DNA from: Pseudomonadota bacterium
GTDB taxonomy: Bacteria > Pseudomonadota > Alphaproteobacteria > Caulobacterales > Caulobacteraceae
Assembly (NCBI GenBank): GCA_023432855.1
Contig: JAEZEZ010000130.1
Span: forward strand, 1-39,901
Direction of reading: 5' to 3'
DNA length: 39,901 bases
Positions 32,793 through 39,901 of the stretch are shown one piece after another (within the stretch, counting starts at the first letter, position 1; each line of letters starts with the position of its first letter). The position numbers and the translations under genes were made by a program. The notes beneath the pieces are model-generated. The model had not been told where the DNA came from. It saw nothing but the letters and a program-made list of their open reading frames with translations, and did not search any database.

Positions 32793-33437
32793 CTGTCCGC
32801 CCATCCGACCCCCCGCCAGATCGCCGCCTGGCGCGCCCAGCTCGTCCTTCTGGATCCCGTCCTGCAGGAGGTCGACCGCCTCGTGGGGCCGCTGCACTGG
32901 CGCAGCGAGGCCGGAGGTTTCGAGGGCCTGGTGTCCATGATCGTCGGCCAGCAGGTGTCCACGGCGGCGGCCTCCGCGATCTGGGGCCGGGTGCGTGCGG
33001 GCCTGGGCGAGGTGACGCCGCAGGCCGCCTTCGCCGCCGGCCCCGAGGCGTTGGCCGGCATGGGGCTGTCACGCCCCAAGGCGCGCTACGTCCACGACAT
33101 CGCCCAGGCCTTCCTGGAGGACCGGCACGGGGTGGGACACCTGCACTTGCTGCCTGACGACGAAGCGGTCGCGGCGCTGACGTCGCTGCGCGGCATCGGC
33201 CGCTGGAGCGCCGAGGTGTTCCTGATGTTCTGCGAGGGCCGCACGGACCTGTTTCCGGTCGGCGACCTGGCCCTGCGCGAGGCCGTAGGCTGGGTCGACG
33301 GCGCCGCCGTGAGGCCGAGCGAGCGCGAGACGGCGGACAGGGCGCTGGCCTGGGCGCCACACCGGTCGACCGCCGCGCATCTTCTGTGGGCTTGGTATGG
33401 CGCCGTGCGCCGGGGCGATATATCGCGACCGGTATGA
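32793..33437 (+). CDS. DNA-3-methyladenine glycosylase, AlkA/HhH-GPD type
   Basis: Base-excision repair glycosylase of 214 aa. MIVGQQVST at 49-57 and the helix-hairpin-helix with its Gly-rich loop, LRGIGRWSAEVFLMF, lie before the catalytic Asp158 in LFPVGDLALREA. The start is unusual: the open frame runs back to about 32,735 without ATG, GTG or TTG, and the first standard start (GTG 32883) would cut off conserved sequence (TPRQIAAWRAQLVLLDP). CTG 32793 has a good Shine-Dalgarno and gives a natural N-terminus. It overlaps the next gene by ATGA. Confidence 0.85.
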   Translation: MSAHPTPRQIAAWRAQLVLLDPVLQEVDRLVGPLHWRSEAGGFEGLVSMIVGQQVSTAAASAIWGRVRAGLGEVTPQAAFAAGPEALAGMGLSRPKARYVHDIAQAFLEDRHGVGHLHLLPDDEAVAALTSLRGIGRWSAEVFLMFCEGRTDLFPVGDLALREAVGWVDGAAVRPSERETADRALAWAPHRSTAAHLLWAWYGAVRRGDISRPV

Positions 33438-34081
33438 TCGCGCCGTCGCCGCTCCTCATCGGTCTGGACTACGCCGGTGTGGCGGTGTTCGCCGCGACGG
33501 GCGCCCTGGCCGCGGCCCGCAACAAGCACGACCTTGTCACCTTCGCCTTCTTCGCGGCCATCACCGGCATCGGCGGCGGCACGCTGCGCGACCTGCTGAT
33601 CGGCGCGCCGGTGTTCTGGGTGCAGGACGCGGGCTACGTGGCCGTGTGCATTGTCGCCGCCTGCGCCATCTGGATCCTGGGGGCGCGCCCGTGGCGTCTC
33701 GACGCCCTGCTCTGGCTCGACGCCCTGGGGCTGGCCGCCTACGGCGTGATCGGCGCGGCCAAGGCTGCCGCTTGGGGGGTGCCGCCGCTCGTGTGCATCG
33801 TCATGGGCGCCCTGACCGCCACCTTCGGCGGCGTGGTGCGCGATGTGCTGGCCGGCGAGCCGTCGGTGCTGCTGCGCCGGGAGATCACCATCTCGGCCGC
33901 CTTGCTGGCGGCTGCCGTATTCGTGGTGCTGCACTGGCTGGGGCTGGGCGCCCTGCCGTCGGCGGCGGCAGGCTTCGTGCTCGGGTTCTCGCTGCGCGCC
34001 GGCGCGCTGGCCTGGGGGTGGAGCCTGCCCGGCTTTCCCGGCGTGGCGCCGGGGGAACAGCCGCCACGCGACGAGGCCTGA
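33434..34081 (+). CDS. TRIC / UPF0126 family membrane protein
   Basis: Integral membrane protein of 215 aa with about seven helices and two repeated halves. The repeat signatures are LDYAGVAVFAATGALAA with GIGGGTLRDLLIG, and LDALGLAAYGVIGAAKA with FGGVVRDVLAGEPS. This is the UPF0126 (YadS/YicG) family, now known to resemble trimeric intracellular cation channels. An ion-channel role is likely by family. The ATG overlaps the glycosylase stop (ATGA), so coupling is likely. Confidence 0.92.
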   Translation: MIAPSPLLIGLDYAGVAVFAATGALAAARNKHDLVTFAFFAAITGIGGGTLRDLLIGAPVFWVQDAGYVAVCIVAACAIWILGARPWRLDALLWLDALGLAAYGVIGAAKAAAWGVPPLVCIVMGALTATFGGVVRDVLAGEPSVLLRREITISAALLAAAVFVVLHWLGLGALPSAAAGFVLGFSLRAGALAWGWSLPGFPGVAPGEQPPRDEA

Positions 34082-34204
34082 CGGGCGCCGGCTTCATGGA
34101 GCCGTCGTCTGATCCGGAGTATAAGCGCTGATGTCGGGCGTCACCTGATTCCCGCCGCGTGATCGGGAAGGAGGCGTGTCTTCAGTCCTGGCCCTTTTCG
34201 CATA

Positions 34205-34222
34205 GCGGACCCGGCGGTCCGC
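34205..34222 (+). promoter_or_regulatory. Perfect hairpin in the HNH gene leader
   Basis: GCGGACC and GGTCCGC form a perfect 7-bp stem around CGGC, ending 14 nt before the ATG of the HNH gene and next to its AGGGG ribosome binding site. It could be an operator dyad or an RNA hairpin affecting initiation. The rest of the 155-nt gap shows nothing else. Confidence 0.4.
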
Positions 34223-34236
34223 CAGGGGTGTGGCCG

Positions 34237-34797
34237 ATGCAGGTTCTGACGAACCCGCCGTCCGGCTGGCCCGCCCTGGTCCTCAACGCGGATTACCGTC
34301 CGCTGTCCTACTATCCGCTGTCCCTTTGGCCCTGGCAGGAGGTGGTGAAGGCGGTGTTCCAGGACCGCGTCCAGGTCGTCTCCACCTACGACAAGATCGT
34401 CCGCTCCCCGTCGCTCGAGTTCGCCCTGCCCAGCGTGGTGTCGCTGAAGGCCTACATCGACCAGAACCGCGCGCCCGCCTTCACCCGCTTCAACCTGTTC
34501 CTGCGCGACAACTTCACCTGCCAGTATTGCCACGCCACGGGCGACCTCACCTTCGACCACATCATCCCGCGCTCGAAGGGCGGACGGACGACCTGGGAGA
34601 ACATCCTGACCGCCTGCGCCCCCTGCAACCTGCGCAAGGGCGGCCGGACGCCGCGAGAGGCCGGCATGCTCCCGGCGAGCGAAGCGCGACGTCCCTCGAT
34701 GCACGAACTGCAGGAGCAGGGCCGCAGGTTTCCGCCCCACTACCTGCACCAGAGCTGGCTCGACTACCTCTACTGGGACATCGAGCTGGAGCCCTGA
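34237..34797 (+). CDS. HNH endonuclease-domain protein
   Basis: Protein of 186 aa. The N-terminal part (ALVLNADYRPLSYYPLSLWPW) is typical of a conserved bacterial HNH family. The nuclease core has CQYC, FDHIIPRSKGGRTTWENILTAC and APCNLRKGG, which give two CxxC zinc knuckles and the catalytic His in DHI. Start ATG 34237 fits the family N-terminus and has AGGGG upstream; an in-frame GTG at 34159 would add 26 unlikely residues. This family is widespread in chromosomes without phages. The substrate is unknown. Confidence 0.88.
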   Translation: MQVLTNPPSGWPALVLNADYRPLSYYPLSLWPWQEVVKAVFQDRVQVVSTYDKIVRSPSLEFALPSVVSLKAYIDQNRAPAFTRFNLFLRDNFTCQYCHATGDLTFDHIIPRSKGGRTTWENILTACAPCNLRKGGRTPREAGMLPASEARRPSMHELQEQGRRFPPHYLHQSWLDYLYWDIELEP

Positions 34798-34852
34798 GAG
34801 CGCGCCCGGGACGCACTTTTCGCGCCCCATAACAGTGCTTGAAGTCGCCTCG

Positions 34853-36265
34853 TCAGGCGTGCGCGATACGGATCATGTTCGTCGAACCGGCCTGGCCGAA
34901 GGGTACGCCCGCGACGATCACCACCGCCTCGCCATCCCTTGCCAGGCCTAGGTTTCTGGCTTCGGCGAGCGCCTCGTCCACCATCGCCTCGACGTTGTCC
35001 GGGTCCTGCGCCACCCGCGGCTCCAGCCCCCAGGACAGGGCCAGCCGCCGGGCCGTCTGGATCGACGGCGTCAGGGCCACGATGGGCTGCAGCGGCCGCT
35101 CGCGCGACAGCCGCCGGGCGGTCGTCCCGCCCGCCGTGAAGGCCACCAGGCAGGCCGCCTCGGAAGCCTCCGCCGCCCGCGTCGCAGCCGCCGCAATGGC
35201 GTTCAGGTCGGCCGGCCGCTCACGCGCATGCTCGGCCGCCATGAGCCGCGGCCAGGCCGGATCCTGCTCCACCCGCGAGATGATGCGATCCATCATGGCC
35301 ACGGATTCAAGGGGGAAATCTCCCGAAGCGCTCTCCGCCGACAGCATCATGGCGTCCGCGCCCTCGTAGACCGTGTTGGCCACGTCCGACGCCTCCGCCC
35401 GTGTCGGCGTCGGCGCATGAACCATCGAGTCCAGCATCTGCGTCGCCACGATCACGGGCCGCCCGCGCAGCTTGGCGGCGCGGATGATGACCTTTTGCGC
35501 CACGGGCACGTCCTCGGGCGGAAGCTCCACCCCGAGATCCCCCCGGGCGACCATCACCCCGTCGCTGAGGTCGACGATCTCGTCCAGGCAATCCAGCGCC
35601 TGGGGCTTCTCGACCTTGGCCAGGATCGCCGCCCGGCCGGCCACCAGGCTTCGGAGTTCGGCCATGTCTTCGGGCTTCTGGACAAAGGAAAGCGCGACCC
35701 AGTCCACGCCCAGATCCAGCGCATAGGCGAGGTCGGCGCGGTCCTTATCCGTAAGCGCCGACAGGGGCAGAACGACGCCCGGAAGGTTGACCCCCTTGCG
35801 GTCGGAGACCACCCCGCCCTGGATGATGGTCGTGTCCGCGAAATCCGGTCCGCACGTCTCCACCTTGAGGCGCAGCCGACCGTCATCGATCAGGATGACC
35901 ACCCCGGGCTTGAGCGCCGCGAAGATCTCCGGGTGGGGCAGGACTGCGCGCTGGGCTGTTCCCTTTGGTCCTTCCAGCTCAAGGCGGAAACGGCCGCCCG
36001 TCTCGATTTCCGCCCGGCTGCCTTCGAACTGGGCCAGTCTCAACTTCGGGCCCTGAAGGTCGGCGAGCACCGCCAGGGGCCGGTCGATGGCCTTTTCGGC
36101 CGCGCGAACCGCGTCGCATGCAGCGCGGTGATCGTCTTGCGAACCATGGCTGAAGTTGAGGCGGAAGACGTCCGCGCCGGCCTCGGCCAGCGCCCTCACG
36201 GTGTCCGGAGATCGGCTTGCGGGACCGAGGGTGGCGACGATGCGCGCGCGGCGGGCGCGGATCAT
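34853..36265 (-). CDS. pyk: Pyruvate kinase
   Basis: Glycolytic enzyme of 470 aa converting phosphoenolpyruvate and ADP to pyruvate and ATP. Motifs are RIVATLGPASRSPDTV, RLNFSHGS, ADLQGPKLR, the active-site block ILAKVEKPQALDCLDEI with its Lys, VMVARGDLGVELP, and ATQMLDSMVHAPTPTRAE. The C-terminal regulatory domain is complete, ending in GSTNMIRI. It is convergent with the HNH gene. The length matches the family. Confidence 0.97.
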   Translation of the reverse strand: MIRARRARIVATLGPASRSPDTVRALAEAGADVFRLNFSHGSQDDHRAACDAVRAAEKAIDRPLAVLADLQGPKLRLAQFEGSRAEIETGGRFRLELEGPKGTAQRAVLPHPEIFAALKPGVVILIDDGRLRLKVETCGPDFADTTIIQGGVVSDRKGVNLPGVVLPLSALTDKDRADLAYALDLGVDWVALSFVQKPEDMAELRSLVAGRAAILAKVEKPQALDCLDEIVDLSDGVMVARGDLGVELPPEDVPVAQKVIIRAAKLRGRPVIVATQMLDSMVHAPTPTRAEASDVANTVYEGADAMMLSAESASGDFPLESVAMMDRIISRVEQDPAWPRLMAAEHARERPADLNAIAAAATRAAEASEAACLVAFTAGGTTARRLSRERPLQPIVALTPSIQTARRLALSWGLEPRVAQDPDNVEAMVDEALAEARNLGLARDGEAVVIVAGVPFGQAGSTNMIRIAHA

Positions 36266-36341
36266 GGGCAGCTCCGTGTTCGGGGAGGACGCTTGTGAGA
36301 CTCGGCCATCCTGTCAGTCGTTTCCGACAGACGGAAGACGT

Positions 36342-36905
36342 TCAGACTTTTTCGCTCAGTTTGATCGCAGTGCGGCAACCGGCGCGAATGACCGCCGAGA
36401 GCAGTGCATAGCCCGGGGCGTCGCGGGCGCCTTCCTCAACGGCCTTGTCACGGTGGGCGAGTTCCTCGTCCCGGAAACGGGCGAGTTCGTCCGCCAGGTC
36501 GGGTTCCCGCTCCTGTAGTTCGGCGATCTGGCCGGCGTAGTGGTCCTCGATCACCGTCTCTACGGCTTCGGTGCAGGCATGCGCGGCCTTCTCGCCCAGC
36601 AGAGCGGTGCCGGCGCCAAGAGCGAAGCCTGCCGCGCGCCAGACCGGCGCCATCACCGTCGGCCTCACCTTCTGTTCGTTCAGCAGGGCGTCGAAGCGGT
36701 CGAGATGGGCCTGCTCGTGCCCCTCCATGTCGGCGAGATCGGCGCGGATACGGTCCCGGCCGGGCGCATGCTCGAAGACCGCTCTCTGGCCGCGATAAAT
36801 CCAGACGGCGCCCAGTTCTCCCGCATGGTCGACCCGCAGGATCTCGGCGAGGCGCTGGCGCAGGGTGCCCTGGCCGGGGCGGGGCGGGGCGCTAGCGGAG
36901 GACAT
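36342..36905 (-). CDS. coq7: Demethoxyubiquinone hydroxylase, COQ7 type
   Basis: Di-iron monooxygenase of 187 aa for the last hydroxylation of ubiquinone synthesis. Metal ligands are in duplicated helical motifs: Glu30 (RVDHAGELGAVWIYRGQ), Glu61 with His64 (MEGHEQAHLDRF), Glu113 (ACTEAVETVIEDHY), and Glu147/148 with His151 (FRDEELAHRDKAVEEGA). It is shorter than the E. coli UbiF route enzyme and unrelated to it. The start lies inside the end of dsbB (14-nt overlap). Confidence 0.94.
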   Translation of the reverse strand: MSSASAPPRPGQGTLRQRLAEILRVDHAGELGAVWIYRGQRAVFEHAPGRDRIRADLADMEGHEQAHLDRFDALLNEQKVRPTVMAPVWRAAGFALGAGTALLGEKAAHACTEAVETVIEDHYAGQIAELQEREPDLADELARFRDEELAHRDKAVEEGARDAPGYALLSAVIRAGCRTAIKLSEKV

Positions 36906-37428
36906 TCACGTGCCAGTCCTTGGTCGTCTTCTTGCGCATGGAGGCGAGCAGGCTCAGCAGGGCCAACCCGGCGGAAATGATCGCGTTCCATCCGGCCATG
37001 GATATGCCCCACATCTTCCAGGCGACGACGTCGCAGGCGGGTAGGCGAACGGGTGCGCCGCTCAGGGCTGCGGCCATATCGTCGATGCTGACCACGCCGC
37101 CGGAGCCGGTGCAGGAAGCCGGAAGTTTCCACCAGTCGAGTTCGCCGCCCGCATGGAAGGTGGCGACTACCGCTCCAGCCGTGAACACGGCGAAGAGCAT
37201 GAACGCGGCGACCCGGGGCGTTCCCTTGGAGCGGCTGAGCAACGCCCACAGCGTCGCGGTCAGGGAGATGGCGATCGCCAGCCAGTACGCATCCCGTTGC
37301 TTCAGACAGAGCGGGCAGGGCGGAAATCCGCCGAACCGTTCGAAAGCGTGAGCGCCCGCGAGCATGGCGATCGACGCCAGCAGGGCGAAGGCCGTCCACC
37401 AGCGGCCAATGACGTCGAAGACCTTCAT
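36892..37428 (-). CDS. Disulfide bond formation protein DsbB-like
   Basis: Inner-membrane protein of 178 aa with four helices that passes electrons from DsbA to ubiquinone. The first periplasmic pair is Cys38 and Cys41 in PPCPLCLKQR. The second pair is Cys106 (LPASCTGSGG) and Cys132 (LPACDVVAWKMWGISMAGW). The order matches the alphaproteobacterial DsbB. Coupling to a ubiquinone-synthesis gene by overlap makes functional sense, since DsbB needs ubiquinone. Confidence 0.92.
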   Translation of the reverse strand: MKVFDVIGRWWTAFALLASIAMLAGAHAFERFGGFPPCPLCLKQRDAYWLAIAISLTATLWALLSRSKGTPRVAAFMLFAVFTAGAVVATFHAGGELDWWKLPASCTGSGGVVSIDDMAAALSGAPVRLPACDVVAWKMWGISMAGWNAIISAGLALLSLLASMRKKTTKDWHVNVLR

Positions 37429-37471
37429 GTAGCGAGACTTATCGTGGGACCGGGGCGGCGTCGAGACGCCC

Positions 37472-38092
37472 TCACAGGAGGCGGGCGAGGGCTACGCCGC
37501 CTACGATCAGGACCAGCACGACCGCCGTGGTCATCATCAGCCGCTTCTCCACGATCTCGAGAATCCGGGGCCCGAACCGCTTGAGGATCATCGCCGCCAG
37601 GAAGAAGCGGCCCCCGCGCGTCAGGACCGACGCGAAGATGAACATGGCGAAATTGAAGTGGGCGATGCCCGAGGCGATCGTCACCAGCTTGTACGGTATC
37701 GGCGTCAGGCCCTTGCCCAGGATCACCCAGATGCCGAACTGGTCGTACCAGTGCTGGAATTCCGCAAGCCCCTCCTCGTGGCCGCTGAGCTTCAGCAGGA
37801 ACTGGCCGAGGTCGGTGAGGAAGTATCCGATGGCGTAGCCGGCCACGCCGCCCAGGACGGACGCCACGGTGCACCAGAAGGCGTAGAAGTAGGCCTTGTC
37901 CGGCCGCTTCAGCACCATGGGCGCCAGCATCACGTCCGGCGGGATCGGGAAGAAGGAGGATTCCGCAAAGGACACCGCCATCAGGGCCGGGAAGGCGCGG
38001 CGGCCTCCCGCCAGGCCCATGACCCAGTCGTAGAGGCTTCGGATGAGGCGGCCGAGAAGGCCGATGGTCCAGTAGTGGATCGTCTGCAGCAC
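37472..38092 (-). CDS. YqaA/DedA-family membrane protein
   Basis: Integral membrane protein of 206 aa in the SNARE-associated/DedA-like family, YqaA type. SFAESSFFPIPPDVMLAPMV is the re-entrant-loop block with conserved Glu and Asp; KGLTPIPYKLVTIASGIAHF is the second signature. Members are thought to act in lipid or polyprenyl-phosphate translocation. The start is GTG at 38092; no ATG gives a longer protein. The dsbB start lies 43 nt downstream. Confidence 0.9.
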   Translation of the reverse strand: MLQTIHYWTIGLLGRLIRSLYDWVMGLAGGRRAFPALMAVSFAESSFFPIPPDVMLAPMVLKRPDKAYFYAFWCTVASVLGGVAGYAIGYFLTDLGQFLLKLSGHEEGLAEFQHWYDQFGIWVILGKGLTPIPYKLVTIASGIAHFNFAMFIFASVLTRGGRFFLAAMILKRFGPRILEIVEKRLMMTTAVVLVLIVGGVALARLL

Positions 38093-38213
38093 GGGGCGAC
38101 CGGTCAGTGGGAGGCGGGCCCTGCTAGCAGGGTTCTGGCGCCAAGTCTCGCCCGTGCGGGTTGGCTTGGCGGTCCGGCGGCACTAGGTTCCGCGCAAGTT
38201 TCAGGAGGCCCCC

Positions 38214-39251
38214 ATGTCCAATCCCATCCGCACCGACGGCTTCGAGTTCGTCGAGTTCACCAGTCCGGATCCCGAAGGGATGGCCGCCACCTTTGAAAAA
38301 CTTGGCTTTACGGCGGTTTCGAAGCACCCGACGCGGGACATCGTCCGCTACAAGCAGAACGACATCAACTTCCTGCTGAACCGCGAGGACACGGGCCAGG
38401 CGGCCGAGTTCCGGCGGCTTCACGGCGGCTCCGCCACGGGCATGGGCTTCCGTGTCGACAACGCCGAGACGGCCTATGAGGAAGCCATCCGGCGGGGCGC
38501 GACCCCGGTCGACCCGGGCCCGACCGCCCTTGAAAACGGCAAGACTCTCAACGGGATCGGCGGCTCCGTTCTCTACCTCGTGGAGGCGGGACGAGCCTGG
38601 GCGGACTGGACTCCGCTGCCGGGCGCCGACCGCGAGAGCGAGAACGAGGTGGGGCTGCTCTACCTCGATCACCTGACCCACAACGTGAAGCGGGGGGAAA
38701 TGCGGACCTGGTCGGGATTCTACGGCAAGGTCTTCGATTTCACCGAGCAGAAGTACTTCGACATCAAGGGCCAGGCCACAGGTCTCGTCAGCCAGGCGAT
38801 GATCGCGCCGGACAAGAAGATCCGTATTCCGCTGAACGAGTCCAAGGACGACCAGTCCCAGATCGAGGAGTTCATCCGTGAATACGGCGGCGAGGGCATC
38901 CAGCACCTGGCGCTGGGCGTGCGCGACATCTTCGAGACGGTGGAAGAACTGAAGCGTCGCGGCGTGGCCTTCCAGGACACCATCGACACCTACTTCGACC
39001 TCATCGACAAGCGCATCCCGGGCCATGGCGAGGACGTCGATCGCATGCGCAAGAATCGCATCCTGATCGACGGGTCCGACGAAGAAGGCCTGCTGCTTCA
39101 GATATTTACCCAGAACCTGTTCGGCCCGATCTTCTTCGAGATCATCCAGCGCAAGGGCAATGAAGCCTTCGGCGAGGGCAACTTCCAGGCCCTGTTCGAC
39201 TCCATCGAGCTCGACCAGATCCGCCGCGGAGTGATCAAGGTCGACGCGTGA
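38214..39251 (+). CDS. hppD: 4-Hydroxyphenylpyruvate dioxygenase
   Basis: Iron enzyme of 345 aa that makes homogentisate from 4-hydroxyphenylpyruvate in tyrosine degradation. Iron ligands are His153 (LLYLDHLTHNV), His231 (GIQHLALG) and Glu309 (PIFFEIIQRKG). The C-terminal block EGNFQALFDSIELDQIRRG is typical. The Shine-Dalgarno AGGAGG precedes the ATG. Homogentisate-degradation genes are not in the window. The next gene overlaps it by GTGA. Confidence 0.97.
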   Translation: MSNPIRTDGFEFVEFTSPDPEGMAATFEKLGFTAVSKHPTRDIVRYKQNDINFLLNREDTGQAAEFRRLHGGSATGMGFRVDNAETAYEEAIRRGATPVDPGPTALENGKTLNGIGGSVLYLVEAGRAWADWTPLPGADRESENEVGLLYLDHLTHNVKRGEMRTWSGFYGKVFDFTEQKYFDIKGQATGLVSQAMIAPDKKIRIPLNESKDDQSQIEEFIREYGGEGIQHLALGVRDIFETVEELKRRGVAFQDTIDTYFDLIDKRIPGHGEDVDRMRKNRILIDGSDEEGLLLQIFTQNLFGPIFFEIIQRKGNEAFGEGNFQALFDSIELDQIRRGVIKVDA

Positions 39252-39901
39252 AACCCGTCCCGAACCTGTCCGTCTTCGGTCGTTTCCGGTCTGTCTACGG
39301 GCTGATCGGCGCGGTCTTCATCATCGCGAACACGTTCATCGGCGCCGCGAACGCCGAGACGCCCCGATGGGCCATCGCAGTCCACGGCGGCGCCGGCGTC
39401 ATCGAGCGCGCCGACCTGTCGCCCGAGACGGAGGCGGCCTATCGCAGGGCCATGGCCGACGCCGTCGAACGCGGGTCGGCGGTGCTCCGGGCCGGCGGAT
39501 CGTCGCTCGACGCCGTCGAGGCGGTCATCCGCGGCATGGAGGATGACCCGCTGTTCAACGCCGGCCGCGGAGCCGTCTTCACCAGCGAGGGGCGCAACGA
39601 GCTCGACGCCTCGATCATGGACGGGCGGACGCGCGGGGCCGGGTCGGTGGCGGGGGTCACCACGGTGCGCCATCCGATCACCCTGGCGCGCCGGGTCATG
39701 GAGCGCTCGCCGCACGTCATGATGATCGGCGAGGGGGCCGAAGCCTTTGCACGGACCCAGGACCTCGAGCTGGTCGACAGCGGCTTCTTCTTCACCGAGC
39801 GGCGCTGGGACAGCCTGCTGAAGGAGCTGAAGCGGCGGGGCGAGCCGGCGCCGGCGCGTCCGGCGGGCGCGCCGCCCCCGTCGGGCCAGGCGGGGCTCTG
39901 T
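39248..39901 (+). CDS. Isoaspartyl peptidase/L-asparaginase, truncated by window end
   Basis: Ntn-hydrolase with 218 codons visible. The GTG start overlaps the hppD stop (GTGA). A signal peptide or membrane anchor covers about residues 10-35 (IGAVFIIANTFIGAANA). WAIAVHGGAGVI, GGSSLDAVEAVIRGMEDDP, FNAGRGAVFTSEGRNELDASIMDG and GAGSVAGVTTVRHPI are family blocks. The visible end is a Pro/Ala-rich linker of the alpha subunit, just before the expected autocleavage Thr, which lies outside the window. Confidence 0.92.
   Translation, partial: MKPVPNLSVFGRFRSVYGLIGAVFIIANTFIGAANAETPRWAIAVHGGAGVIERADLSPETEAAYRRAMADAVERGSAVLRAGGSSLDAVEAVIRGMEDDPLFNAGRGAVFTSEGRNELDASIMDGRTRGAGSVAGVTTVRHPITLARRVMERSPHVMMIGEGAEAFARTQDLELVDSGFFFTERRWDSLLKELKRRGEPAPARPAGAPPPSGQAGLC

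Noticed and set aside
32732..33157. A 141-codon frame starting at GTG 32732
   Set aside because: It is in another frame from the glycosylase and is Arg/Pro-rich without motifs; the glycosylase frame has the HhH-GPD signature.

Overview
The window is about 39.9 kb of GC-rich, gene-dense proteobacterial DNA, and it seems to come from two sources. Positions 1 to about 9,980 look gammaproteobacterial, like Xanthomonadaceae. They carry a bacteriophytochrome with a PAS output domain and its heme oxygenase, an EgtB/EgtD ergothioneine pair, a YchJ-like protein, and a FolE of the type found in that family. From about 10,060 to the end the content is alphaproteobacterial, like Caulobacteraceae (Caulobacter/Phenylobacterium): PhaR with PhaA and PhaB, a DUF4908-like protein, the scaffold-YidD-ThrS string, GluQRS, and Coq7 next to DsbB. 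The switch falls in the 79-nt gap between the divergent folE and cysS genes. A misjoined assembly is the simplest explanation, and transfer is the alternative. Both assignments are by recognition, not by database search.

Left part. On the minus strand, bphO and bphP are coupled through an ATGA overlap, and bphP runs off the left edge. A small secreted protein with two PepSY-like repeats is divergent from them. The minus strand then reads, in transcription order, folE, ychJ-like, egtB, egtD, yeaD-like mutarotase, mltB-like transglycosylase and a TetA-type MFS exporter. Several of these genes overlap or nearly touch.

Right part, 10 to 20 kb. cysS, an SRPBCC protein, a Fe-S scaffold protein, yidD and thrS run left to right. 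hmgL and an ArnT/PMT-type glycosyltransferase run leftward. Four copies of a long, imperfectly palindromic intergenic repeat lie at 11,896-12,090, 14,811-15,052, 15,472-15,675 and 15,693-15,933. A small DUF559 (Vsr-like) endonuclease gene sits between the second and third copies. A tiny four-helix membrane protein and a lipoprotein follow, and then a small hypothetical protein and phaR.

Right part, 20 to 40 kb. This is core metabolism. It holds phaA and phaB for PHB precursors, glyoxalase II, a methyltransferase, SixA-like phosphatase with pyrD, an esterase-like hydrolase and a beta-lactamase-fold serine hydrolase. It continues with an extensin-like protein, a cold-shock protein, an EamA exporter with gluQRS, an AlkA-type glycosylase with an apparent CTG start, and a TRIC/UPF0126 channel. 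The last genes are an HNH nuclease, pyk, dsbB-coq7, a YqaA/DedA protein, hppD and a truncated isoaspartyl peptidase.

The most interesting structure is the repeat family with its embedded DUF559 nuclease. The arms are modular and one copy has an arm in inverted position. Elements abut stop codons, and two copies carry a CcrM-type GAATC site at the same place. No tRNA, rRNA, CRISPR array, transposase or phage gene was recognised.
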